Source: Cellvibrio sp. UBA7671
GTDB lineage: Bacteria > Pseudomonadota > Gammaproteobacteria > Pseudomonadales > Cellvibrionaceae
Direction of reading: 5' to 3'
DNA length: 64,000 bases
Assembly: GCA_002483145.1 (NCBI GenBank)
Contig: DLHJ01000016.1
Coordinates: forward strand, 389,554 to 453,553
In this document: in pieces, positions 1-7,572 of the stretch
Position numbering within the stretch: the first letter of the stretch is position 1
Layout of the letters: each line of letters starts with the position of its first letter
Translations under genes and position numbers: made by a program
The notes under the pieces: model-generated
Seen by the model: only the letters and a program-made list of their open reading frames with translations
What the model was told of the DNA's origin: nothing
Databases searched by the model: none

Positions 1-2
1 TG

Positions 3-113
3 CCGGAAAAAGCCAAAATGTTTGTACAGCAAGGCCTGCGGTTTGCAGCGCCCGGCTCCGATGTGGCGCAAGGTCTGGCGCGGGTACAGGAAATGGTGGA
101 TCAGGGGTATTAA
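3..113 (+). CDS. C-terminal end of an unidentified enzyme (partial)
   Basis: An open frame runs in from the left edge and ends at TAA 111-113, giving the last 36 residues of a protein. The tail contains GLRFAAPGSDVAQGL, which resembles the C-terminal 'G-x-R-F-x-A-x-G-S-D' segment of HpaI/HpcH-type aldolases, but this is too short to be sure. The next gene starts on the following base, so the two are probably co-transcribed and translationally linked. Confidence 0.5.
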   Translation, partial: PEKAKMFVQQGLRFAAPGSDVAQGLARVQEMVDQGY

Positions 114-1925
114 TTGAACGATCCACTTATCGACACTTACAGCTCTTTGGCGTTCAAGCAGCGCTATCAAGTGCTCGATCCTATCCGTTTGTGTTTCAAG
201 GATGCCGCGCTGGAGCAGGAATACACGGCGAACCTCGCCGACAATATTGCGCGGCAAGTGCGCATGGCTCTCGCTCTGGCGTTTGCACTCTATTTAAATT
301 TCGCCTTTCTCGATTATTTATTAGTGCCGGAAAAAATGCTGCAGTTGTGGGGAATCCGCGCTGTGGTGTGCACGCTGTTTGCGCTGTTATTTTGGCTCAC
401 CTTCCAACCGATTTTTAAGCAGATCCACCAGCCAGTTATTTTTTATTCCAGCATGGTGGCTGCCAGCGGCATATTCGCCATGTTGCTGATTACCGATAAC
501 CAATACAGCCATTATTACTACGCGGGCATTAACCTCTGCATTACCTGGACGCTATTTATTGTCGGCTTGCGCTTTGTGAATTCGCTCGGCACGGTGATGG
601 TGATCATGTTCTGTTACAACCTGATTGCGTTTTATAAAGAGCTGCATCTGCCCGATATTATTTCCAATAATTTTTTTCTGCTCTCCAACGCGGTCATCGG
701 TATATTCGCTGGCTACACGATTGAGCAACATGCGCGCTGGCAGTTTTACCAGGCGCGGGTGATAAAAAATAACAGCAGCAAATTACACCGCGCGATGATT
801 GCCGCATCGCTTGATGCGGTGATCACAATTGATGAAAGCGGTTCTACCATTGAATTTAATGAAGCCGCCGAGGCCATGTTTGGTTACAGTCGCGAAGAGG
901 CGTTAGGGCAATCAATTGGTGAACTGATTGTGCCCGACGCCACCCGCGGTCGTCACGAAGATGGCTTTCGTCGCTACAGCCAAACCGGTGAGCCGCGCGT
1001 GCTCGGACAGCGTTTGGAATTGCAGGCCAAACGCAAAGACAAGAGTGAATTTCCGGTTGAGTTGACACTGCGGCAGGTGGATTTAATTGGTCGCCGTTTA
1101 GTGACGGCCTATATCCGCGATTTAACCGCGCAGCGCAATGCCGAACGCGAAATTGCACAGCAGCGCGAAGTGCTGCAGCGCAATGAAAAATTGGCCTCCA
1201 TGGGAACCCTGCTCGCCGGTGTTGCCCATGAATTAAATAATCCACTCACCATTGTGGTGGGGCAGTCGCAATTGCTACGCGAAACGGAACAAGACGAGCG
1301 CGTATTAAAGCGCGCCGAAAAAATTGCCAATGCCGCCGAGCGCTGCGTGAAAATTGTCTCGACGTTTTTATCCATGGCGCGTGAGCAGCCACCCAAGCGC
1401 AAACTGGTCGATATAAATCGCGTAATTCAGGATGTTATCGATTTACTCGATTTCAATCTGCGCAATCAACAAATCAATCTTGAATTGGCATTGAGTGAGC
1501 AATTGCCGGGAGTGATGGCTGACCACAACCAATTGCATCAGGTCATTAGCAATCTGGTTATCAATGCCCAGCAAGCACTGCAAGATCAGCCGCGCAAAAT
1601 TATCCGCATTGTTTCCATACAAGTGGAGAACAGCGAACAGATTTGCATAAAGGTAATGGATTCCGGTAGCGGTATTGCCCCCGAATTGCGCGCGCGTATT
1701 TTTGAACCCTTTTTTACTACCAAAGCGGTTGGTGTAGGTACAGGTTTGGGGCTGTCGGTGTGCAACGGTATTATCCAGAGCCACGGTGGCAGTATTGAAT
1801 ATGAAGAGGTACCGGGTATGGGCGCGTGTTTTACTCTGTGTCTGCCTATCGCCAATCAACCTATTGCTAATCAAGGTACCGATCAACCGGTCAGTAACAG
1901 TGGAGAAAACATCCATGACCATTAA
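114..1925 (+). CDS. Membrane-bound PAS sensor histidine kinase
   Basis: This 603-residue sensor kinase should autophosphorylate and pass phosphate to the regulator encoded just after it. About six hydrophobic segments lie between residues 50 and 205, followed by a PAS domain (about 225-345), a HisKA box with H372 in GVAHELNNPLT, and a HATPase domain with the N box NLVINAQQAL, the DSGSGI loop, FFTTK and GTGLGLS. The TTG start directly follows the previous stop and has an AGGGG ribosome site 6 nt upstream; the next in-frame Met (near residue 51) would remove the lead-in to the first membrane segment. The signal sensed is unknown. Confidence 0.9.
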   Translation: MNDPLIDTYSSLAFKQRYQVLDPIRLCFKDAALEQEYTANLADNIARQVRMALALAFALYLNFAFLDYLLVPEKMLQLWGIRAVVCTLFALLFWLTFQPIFKQIHQPVIFYSSMVAASGIFAMLLITDNQYSHYYYAGINLCITWTLFIVGLRFVNSLGTVMVIMFCYNLIAFYKELHLPDIISNNFFLLSNAVIGIFAGYTIEQHARWQFYQARVIKNNSSKLHRAMIAASLDAVITIDESGSTIEFNEAAEAMFGYSREEALGQSIGELIVPDATRGRHEDGFRRYSQTGEPRVLGQRLELQAKRKDKSEFPVELTLRQVDLIGRRLVTAYIRDLTAQRNAEREIAQQREVLQRNEKLASMGTLLAGVAHELNNPLTIVVGQSQLLRETEQDERVLKRAEKIANAAERCVKIVSTFLSMAREQPPKRKLVDINRVIQDVIDLLDFNLRNQQINLELALSEQLPGVMADHNQLHQVISNLVINAQQALQDQPRKIIRIVSIQVENSEQICIKVMDSGSGIAPELRARIFEPFFTTKAVGVGTGLGLSVCNGIIQSHGGSIEYEEVPGMGACFTLCLPIANQPIANQGTDQPVSNSGENIHDH

Positions 1926-2628
1926 TTACAAAATGATTGTTGTCGATGATGAGCTGGATATTTGTGAAACCCTGGCCGATTATTTTTCGATGCAAGGTTT
2001 TGACGTAAAAATGGCGGCGAACGGGCAGGAACTAAAAGCGCTGTTGCCGGATTTTACACCGCACATAGTATTGCTCGATTTAAATATGCCGGGTGAGGAT
2101 GGTTTTACGCTAACGCGTTATCTGCGCGCGCATACCAGCGCGGGTGTGATCATGGTTACTGCAGCAGCAGAACAGGTAGATATGATTGTCGGCCTGGAAA
2201 TGGGTGCCGATGATTATGTGAGTAAACCCTTTGATTTGCGTTCCCTGCTGGCGCGCGTGCGCAGCGTATTGCGCCGCACGCAAAATGAAGTGCCGGCGAA
2301 TAGCCAACCGGTGCAAGACGCACGTAAAAAAGTTGGCAAATGTTTACTGGATATTGAAGCGCGCAAGCTCTGGGAAGGCGAAGAGGAAATTCCGCTCACG
2401 GCGATGGAATACGATTTACTTATGGTGTTTTTGCAAAATCCCAACCGCCCTTTGTCGCGCGATTATTTATTGGAGCTCGCCCATAAAACCTATGCAGATC
2501 CCTTTGATCGCTCTATCGATAGCCGCATCACCCGCATGCGTAAAAAAATCGAACCCGATCCGGATAAACCCACCACCATCAAAACTGTACGCAGTGTCGG
2601 CTATGTGTATGTGCCGGTGCCGGGATAG
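1915..2628 (+). CDS. OmpR-family response regulator
   Basis: A 237-residue DNA-binding regulator, partner of the upstream kinase. The ATG at 1915 overlaps the kinase stop by 11 nt and has GGAGA upstream, so I prefer it to the longer open frame from 1786. The receiver domain shows the acidic pair D11/D12, phosphoacceptor D55 in LLDLNMPGEDG and the conserved Lys in VSKPFD; the C-terminal winged helix includes LTAMEYDLL and the wing SVGYVYVP. OmpR-family proteins bind direct repeats about 11 bp apart, and such repeats occur just downstream at 2686-2701. That it controls the adjacent secreted-protein genes is inference. Confidence 0.92.
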   Translation: MTINYKMIVVDDELDICETLADYFSMQGFDVKMAANGQELKALLPDFTPHIVLLDLNMPGEDGFTLTRYLRAHTSAGVIMVTAAAEQVDMIVGLEMGADDYVSKPFDLRSLLARVRSVLRRTQNEVPANSQPVQDARKKVGKCLLDIEARKLWEGEEEIPLTAMEYDLLMVFLQNPNRPLSRDYLLELAHKTYADPFDRSIDSRITRMRKKIEPDPDKPTTIKTVRSVGYVYVPVPG

Positions 2629-2654
2629 TCCCGATCGGTGACTGGCCCGGTCGC

Positions 2655-2732
2655 TGACACAATTGACACAAATCTCCCTCCGCACGACAAACTCCTGACA
2701 ACTTCCCCCTCTATTATGGCCACATGAACAAA
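2655..2732 (+). promoter_or_regulatory. Shared regulatory module, copy A (upstream of M23 gene)
   Basis: This 78-bp segment matches 9724-9801 without gaps at 60 positions by hand count. It has TGACACA at 2655 and 2664, GACAA at 2686 and 2697 (11 bp apart), and TATTAT at 2712-2717, which could be a -10 box. No good -35 hexamer sits 17 bp upstream; instead the GACAA repeats cover that place, as in activator-dependent promoters. The right half, from TATTAT through ATGAACAAA, is identical in both copies. Confidence 0.65.
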
Positions 2733-2771
2733 CGACATGGCTGTCGCTGCTGTTAAACGGAACTTGTTCAT
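2724..2771 (+). other. Predicted 5'-end leader hairpin, copy A
   Basis: ATGAACAA (2724-2731) is perfectly complementary to TTGTTCAT (2764-2771), enclosing a second stem CGACA-TGGC-TGTCG (2733-2746). If transcription starts 6-8 nt after the TATTAT box, the mRNA would begin at this stem, as in 5' stabilising hairpins. Alternatively ATG 2724 could open a 10-codon leader peptide starting MNK. Copy B has the same outer arms with a different inner stem. Confidence 0.4.
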
Positions 2772-2875
2772 TGCTGTTGTTCACTTTTTTTGCTCAATGT
2801 TTTCCCTGATGTAAACCGAAGCAGGCGCTTCACTAAACACTTACTCATATTTTTGAATTTATAAGGATGTTCAAA

Positions 2876-3949
2876 ATGAAAGCACTTCACTCTTTTTTCC
2901 ATTCATCGTCTTTGGGGCGTTCACTGATCGCGGCTTCTGCTGCATTGGTTTCTATCGCCGCCTCGGCATCTGATTTTCCACTGCGCGCCGATGACATCAA
3001 CCTGAATTACCGTTACACCACTGACACCCATTGGTCTGGCGGCGCTCAGGAATACGCATTGGACATTATTGCCCGCCGCCACATCGGCAGCGGTAAATGG
3101 GATCACCTCAAAACCAATGGCGCGGACAACAAGGTCAACTCCAACCACATTGTTTATGGTGCAAAAATTCGAGCGATGGACTCAGGTACCGTCGTTGGCT
3201 GTTGGCGTAACGCGCCGGAAAACACGCCCGGCTCCAATCACGCCAAAGTAGCGGAAGGTTATATCGGCTATGCCGGAAACCACTTGTGGGTTCTGCAAGA
3301 CGATGGCAACTACGCTCTCTATGCCCATGCCCAACCCGGCTCGATCCCAACCGATTTATGTCCGCACAATGCCACCTATTTACCCGCCAAAGAAGAAGGC
3401 GCAGTTTGGACAATGGCAGGTAGAGTCTGGGGTGGTGCGCGCATTACCAAAGGGCAAGTATTAGGTTTGGTTGGTAATAATGGAAACTCATCTGGCCCGC
3501 ATTTGCATGTGCATGTGCAAACCGGAGATAACCTGCCAATCGCAATGAAATTCGATCGCGGTCAAACAACGCCATTTACGAATGAGACTGCTTCAGTCAA
3601 TGCCACCTGGACTTTGTTAAAGGGTAAATCCATACCCGCCGGTGAAATGATGGTCTGGGCACCACACTCAGTCGCTTATTGGACAGTAAACAATATTCCG
3701 GATGAGCGCATGCAAGCCTGGTTCAATCACTTTGCAGATTCCGGTGTAATGCCCAACGTTTATGCCTGTACTGACAATGGCCAAATTTATAACACTGGCT
3801 GGGTTCCTTCGACTGGTGCATGGCAGGCGTATCACGGCATGTCGTTAACTTCGTTCAACAAAAAATCAGATGACTTGGCCAAACTTGGTTACACCCGTTA
3901 TGGCTGGTGGTACTGCGGTTCTGTGTACACCGGAATCTGGCGCAAGTAG
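2876..3949 (+). CDS. Secreted M23-type (LytM-like) metallopeptidase
   Basis: A 357-residue exported protein, probably a zinc endopeptidase acting on peptidoglycan or peptide cross-links outside the cytoplasm. ATG 2876 has AAGGA 8 nt upstream and starts a signal peptide ending near ASA/SD (residue 32); an ATG at 2867 overlaps that ribosome site and is less likely. The LytM core is recognised from SGPHLHVHVQ (H209, H211, H213) and YAHAQPGS. The usual first ligand motif HxxxD appears as EYALD with D63, so the first His is replaced. The last ~110 residues form a separate aromatic-rich domain ending in GYTRYGWWYCGSVYTGIW, resembling GY-W repeats of some secreted hydrolases. Followed 55 bp later by a small secreted repeat protein. 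Confidence 0.75.
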   Translation: MKALHSFFHSSSLGRSLIAASAALVSIAASASDFPLRADDINLNYRYTTDTHWSGGAQEYALDIIARRHIGSGKWDHLKTNGADNKVNSNHIVYGAKIRAMDSGTVVGCWRNAPENTPGSNHAKVAEGYIGYAGNHLWVLQDDGNYALYAHAQPGSIPTDLCPHNATYLPAKEEGAVWTMAGRVWGGARITKGQVLGLVGNNGNSSGPHLHVHVQTGDNLPIAMKFDRGQTTPFTNETASVNATWTLLKGKSIPAGEMMVWAPHSVAYWTVNNIPDERMQAWFNHFADSGVMPNVYACTDNGQIYNTGWVPSTGAWQAYHGMSLTSFNKKSDDLAKLGYTRYGWWYCGSVYTGIWRK

Positions 3950-4004
3950 TTAAATTAGTTAAACAAACGGAATTTTTTGAAAATTATTCAAGAGGATTTG
4001 AAAA

Positions 4005-4214
4005 ATGAAATTAATTAAATTGATAAGTGTGTTGGCCTTGGTTGTGGGTGCGGGTACTGCGCAAGCAAGCATAGTAATGCCGGATCTGCGTGTTAAAGAG
4101 CCTGTCGGTAATTTCAATCCGCAGCCGGATCCACCAGGAAAAACTATTGAAGCGCAAGTTGGCGAATTCAACCCGCAACCCGATCCGCCAGGAAAAAGTA
4201 TTATTTTGCAATAA
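4005..4214 (+). CDS. Small secreted protein with two NPQPDPPGK repeats
   Basis: A 69-residue protein with an AGAGGA ribosome site and a signal peptide (MKLIKLISVLALVVGAGTAQA). The mature part is about 48 residues and contains FNPQPDPPGK twice, 20 residues apart, each preceded by VG[NE] and followed by [TS]I. NPQPxPP motifs occur in other short bacterial proteins of unknown role. It lies 55 bp after the peptidase gene and before a strong terminator, so the two probably share a transcript. Function unknown. Confidence 0.75.
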   Translation: MKLIKLISVLALVVGAGTAQASIVMPDLRVKEPVGNFNPQPDPPGKTIEAQVGEFNPQPDPPGKSIILQ

Positions 4215-4227
4215 ATGTGTTAACCAC

Positions 4228-4261
4228 AAAGGCAATCACCCAGCGTGATTGCCTTTTTATT
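4228..4261 (+). terminator. Rho-independent terminator after the NPQPDPP gene
   Basis: AAAGGCAATCAC and GTGATTGCCTTT form a perfect 12-bp stem with a 4-nt loop, continuing into a T-rich tail. It ends the M23/NPQPDPP transcript before the globin gene. Confidence 0.9.
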
Positions 4262-4297
4262 TCCCCCATCTTTTTCTCTACGAATAAAGGAGTCGTT

Positions 4298-4705
4298 ATG
4301 GATAGCTCAACCATCCAACTCGTGCAAAGTTCATGGCAAAAAGTAGCAGCCATTGGCCCGCAAGCCGCTGCGCTTTTTTATACCAATCTGTTTGATGCTG
4401 ACCCCGCATTAAAACCACTCTTCAAAGGTGATTTACATGCACAAGGAAAAAAATTAATCGATATGATCGGCATCGCCGTCAATAAATTAACTGAGCTGGA
4501 TGTGCTAGTGCCGGTGCTACAAAACCTCGGCAAACGTCACGGCGGTTACGGCGTACAAGATTCCCACTACGATACCGTTGGCACTGCGCTGTTAAAAACC
4601 CTGGGGCAGGGGCTTGGGCAAGATTTTACGGCAGACGTAAAAACCGCTTGGGTAAATGTATATGGTGTTATGGCAGATGTGATGAAAGCGGCGGCAAAAC
4701 AGTAA
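4298..4705 (+). CDS. Single-domain bacterial globin (Vitreoscilla haemoglobin type)
   Basis: A 135-residue haem protein expected to bind oxygen or detoxify nitric oxide in the cytoplasm. The ATG at 4298 with AAAGGAG upstream is preferred over the frame opening at 4217, which would begin inside the preceding terminator. Globin features include the proximal His H81 in LGKRHGGYGV, tyrosine Y28 in ALFYTNLF, and a C-terminal helix GVMADVMKAAAKQ. There is no FAD/NAD reductase domain, so it is not a full flavohaemoglobin. It stands alone between unrelated genes. Confidence 0.88.
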   Translation: MDSSTIQLVQSSWQKVAAIGPQAAALFYTNLFDADPALKPLFKGDLHAQGKKLIDMIGIAVNKLTELDVLVPVLQNLGKRHGGYGVQDSHYDTVGTALLKTLGQGLGQDFTADVKTAWVNVYGVMADVMKAAAKQ

Positions 4706-4924
4706 ACACTGTTTTGTCTTACTCGCAAAAAGGGTTGTGGTTTTTTAACGTGGCGTTTTTAAATCCGCAAAAATGACAGAGCTATTTGTGGCGCGCCCTG
4801 TTGGAATGAATATGGAAAACTTTTCATCAATCTTAAACATTTCTTCATGCTTAGCTCCACCACCTGTTGTTACACCGATGATGGGGGCTCACTTTATGAC
4901 GCTAAAATGCCAGCTTCGAGCAAC

Positions 4925-5620
4925 CTAGGGCTTCGGCGTGTTATCGCGATGCGATTGCATCGTCAGGCCGATCAAGCGGGCAACCACGCCAGCCAAGTAA
5001 AGCACGCCGACAAACATTTCGACGCTGGCCACCGCGCGTGCATGCGGGGTCAGCGGTATAACATCGCCAATGCCGGTACTCGACAGCAGCGCAAAGCTAA
5101 GATAGTTAAGCTCGGTCCAGGTACGCATGTCTTGGGGGTTGACGGCGGCGGCATAGGTGCCCGGCTGAAGTATCTGGATCAGCATGTACAAGTGGGTAAA
5201 GCCCCAAGCCAGCAAAGTAAAAGTCGCTCCAGCGGCAAAGAGTTCGTCGGTTGTGGCTCGCAGATCTTCAAGCATGTAGGCAATCAAACTGCCTGCGGCA
5301 TAGAAGTAAAAAATCGCTTCCAGACCCGAACTCCAGGGCAGCAAGTACGTCATCGAAAAAAACGTCTGCATCACTAATAGCACGATGATAACCGTGGCCA
5401 AGCTGCCGCTAATCCAGGTTAATCCCGGGGTGCGCCGCACCATGTGAGTTGTGAGCGTCAGTATCGTCACGCCAAAGACGTTGAAGGCAACCAGCCCCGC
5501 TTGCGTTCCTTCAAGGAAGGGATACAGCAGCATTCCCGTCAGCTGGGTTAGCAACAGAATTGCCGACGGATGACGCGTAGTTAGATGCAGAATAGGAAGA
5601 TGTGCCATCGATAGTGCCAT
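4925..5620 (-). CDS. Two-pore-domain-like ion channel (Ion_trans_2 family)
   Basis: A 231-residue membrane protein with several hydrophobic segments and a pore-like region SFALLSSTGIGDVIPLTPHARAV followed by a last membrane helix. The TGIGD sequence stands where potassium channels have T-V-G-Y-G-D, so selectivity may be relaxed. The C-terminal tail is short, with no RCK/TrkA domain, so gating by ligand is not evident. It may be co-directional with the DUF421 gene upstream (143 bp apart), but a shared transcript is uncertain. Confidence 0.75.
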   Translation of the reverse strand: MALSMAHLPILHLTTRHPSAILLLTQLTGMLLYPFLEGTQAGLVAFNVFGVTILTLTTHMVRRTPGLTWISGSLATVIIVLLVMQTFFSMTYLLPWSSGLEAIFYFYAAGSLIAYMLEDLRATTDELFAAGATFTLLAWGFTHLYMLIQILQPGTYAAAVNPQDMRTWTELNYLSFALLSSTGIGDVIPLTPHARAVASVEMFVGVLYLAGVVARLIGLTMQSHRDNTPKP

Positions 5621-5763
5621 GTAAGTTGTTAAAGAAAATGAATTGATTGGATCATCAGTCTGGCCTACAAATTCTTACGTCGCGAGGCGGCCAGCAGAGG
5701 AAGTATTTTCGTTGGTATGGGTTAGACAGCAGTGCAGTCATTTTGTGACTAGGCGACTGAATG

Positions 5764-6462
5764 TTAATTTGCATCGGTACGATGAGTAGTGAGTGCTGCG
5801 GACCAAATGCCACTGTTGCATCGAGCGCATGTGGCTCCACTCCCGTTTTCAATCCGCTGGGCGAACCCACAATTGATGCAGCAATGAATGCCAGAGTGCA
5901 GAGCAATTTTATATTCGTCTCGATGTTCCGGAGGTAATACAGAAAGACCAGGGCGAACATTTTCTCCAGCAAAGAAGTAAAGGCTAACATCTCCATCTGT
6001 TTCAACTATCGCTAATCTCACTTGCCCCAAGTGTTCTACGCCCCGTTGACGAAACTCCATTAACAATTCACTCGATGAAATATTTAATTTCTTGAAAGAT
6101 TTAAGTTCGTAAAGCCCGTTTTTAACAACCGTGACGGGAACTCCTTCAATGAATGCATGCAAATGTTTACTTCGCCCAATCGCAAAAATGGTTAAACGAT
6201 ACAGCATCAGGAGGGTTAGAAATACAACGGCTACTGGTAATAAAGCCACATCGTGATAGAAAGAAACGTCACCTGCCGCAGAACCCAAGGTGAGAATCAC
6301 CACAAGCTCAAACAGTGAAAGCTGTCTTATCCCCCGGCGCCCGCTGCATTTCAAAAACAAGAACACGGCTATAAACGCTAAACTCGCACGAAAAGCCACT
6401 TCATAAAGGAATGAAACAGGAAGTTCATCTAGCAATATCCGTTGTAAATCAAAAGGTGTCAT
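5764..6462 (-). CDS. DUF421 (YetF-like) membrane protein with a C-terminal zinc-ribbon-like tail
   Basis: A 232-residue protein. Three N-terminal membrane helices including FRASLAFIAVFLFLKCSGRRGIRQLSLFE are followed by the soluble DUF421 domain (LHAFIEGVPVTVVKNG, ELLMEFRQRGV). DUF421 proteins have been linked to membrane and spore-coat physiology in Bacillus, but the biochemical role is unknown. The last ~45 residues carry CCINC and CARC, a pattern fit for one zinc ion that is not part of the usual DUF421 architecture. The start has only a weak ribosome site. Confidence 0.8.
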   Translation of the reverse strand: MTPFDLQRILLDELPVSFLYEVAFRASLAFIAVFLFLKCSGRRGIRQLSLFELVVILTLGSAAGDVSFYHDVALLPVAVVFLTLLMLYRLTIFAIGRSKHLHAFIEGVPVTVVKNGLYELKSFKKLNISSSELLMEFRQRGVEHLGQVRLAIVETDGDVSLYFFAGENVRPGLSVLPPEHRDEYKIALHSGIHCCINCGFAQRIENGSGATCARCNSGIWSAALTTHRTDAN

Positions 6463-6779
6463 GTCTATCTACCATGGTTTTTGGTTTGTATTAACTTGCT
6501 CCAACAATACCGAAGAAAATTCTGAATTGGGTCAAGCTTAAATTTTTGTTAATGAAGCTGAAGACGAATGAACGTAACCTCGTTTAACGGCCAAGAGCAG
6601 AACTTAGCGGCGGGATGCTCAGCAAGAGCGAAGGATGATTTTGATGCCGGAATTACCATTTTTTTTTACCACAGTCGCTTGTTAATGTTTATTAAAATTT
6701 TAACACCTAGTCAGCTTTACCTTCGCTTACATAGGAGTATGATCACTTCGTCTGATCCCAACTTATTAAGGAGTGAGAA
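6463..6779. other. 317-bp intergenic region with repeat copy C1
   Basis: No convincing gene is present; the 81-codon open frame at 6568 is short of family-like features. The region holds the first copy of a ~105-bp direct repeat (6583-6687) and, at its right end, AAGGAG 6 nt before the PEP-CTERM gene. Confidence 0.6.
6583..6687. repeat. Direct repeat C1 (~105 bp)
   Basis: It aligns with 7573-7676 in the same orientation. Shared blocks include CGGCCAA, GGATG, the core GATGATTTTGATGCC (AATGATTTTGATGCC in C2) and ACCACAGTCGCTTGTTA. The two copies bracket the PEP-CTERM gene. Its outer ends TTTAAC and GTTAA are complementary, as in attC R-boxes, but the interior does not fold into two clean arms, so it is at best a degenerate attC. 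Confidence 0.6.
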
Positions 6780-7436
6780 ATGTCTAGAAAATTTCTTCTG
6801 TTGGTATTACTAATTCCTCTTCATGTTTCGGCACATTTATACAAAGTTGAATATTCAGGAACAATAATAACCGCCCACCACGACGCCTTCGGGTATGCCG
6901 TAGGCGACAAAGTTAGCGGCACACTTACTATCGACTTTTTGAAAGCTGTTGACAAAGACCCGACTGAAAACACGGCATGGTTTCACTCTCCGACCAGCGA
7001 CAATTTTATTAGCGGCTTTCATCCTCAAAGTGAGAATAGCGAAGACGTGCTTTTAATAAACGATAACACGAGTTTTAATTCAGAGCTGGTAGATGCGTTG
7101 CACATCGGAGATTGGCTAAACCAAGGTGACCGATTCTCAAGATTTATGTTTGATCTTATTGTGATTTTAGATTCAAATACGTTTTCAAGTGATGCGCCTG
7201 AAGATTTCAGCTTTTCCACCGAAAACTTAAGAGCTAGCGGAACTTGGGGCAATATACAAAGAATCTGGCACAACCAGCCGTTGGGCAGCACCCCTGCTCA
7301 ATTGTTTTCAGAGCAAGCGATCTTCAGTATTGACTACATAAAATCATCAAAGGTACCTGAACCATCACCACTAACTCTAATATTCCTCGGCTCGATCTCA
7401 GTGTTTGTGATTAGAGTTTTAAAATTTCGCAACTAA
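6780..7436 (+). CDS. PEP-CTERM sorting-signal exported protein
   Basis: A 218-residue secreted protein. It has an N-terminal signal peptide (MSRKFLLLVLLIPLHVSA), a predicted beta-rich middle, and a C-terminal tripartite PEP-CTERM signal: VPEPSPL, a hydrophobic stretch LIFLGSISVFVI, and a basic end RVLKFRN. Such signals are processed by exosortase in bacteria that make exopolysaccharide. No exosortase or EPS gene lies in this window. The gene is AT-rich and sits between two direct repeats, which suggests acquisition. Ligand or role of the mature domain is unknown. Confidence 0.8.
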   Translation: MSRKFLLLVLLIPLHVSAHLYKVEYSGTIITAHHDAFGYAVGDKVSGTLTIDFLKAVDKDPTENTAWFHSPTSDNFISGFHPQSENSEDVLLINDNTSFNSELVDALHIGDWLNQGDRFSRFMFDLIVILDSNTFSSDAPEDFSFSTENLRASGTWGNIQRIWHNQPLGSTPAQLFSEQAIFSIDYIKSSKVPEPSPLTLIFLGSISVFVIRVLKFRN

Positions 7437-7572
7437 TTACAACATTTTTGGAAAGGTTTAAACACTCCTCCCTTTAAGCCGAAATGTTCAATCTGCTTAT
7501 TAACGATTCTACATCCATATCTCTATAAGCAAGCAAAAAATTCTGTCCAAAATTGTACGCGGTTAAAAGACC

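Noticed and set aside
2655..2732. Pho box in module A/B
   Set aside because: The minus-strand TTGTCA-N5-TTGTC is similar in spacing, but the orientation and the flanking bases do not fit the CTGTCAT pattern.
4847..5377. Plus-strand frame of 176 codons
   Set aside because: It is the shadow of the ion-channel gene on the minus strand, without a ribosome site or domain.
5655..6005. Minus-strand 116-codon frame inside DUF421
   Set aside because: Overlaps the DUF421 gene out of frame with no supporting features.
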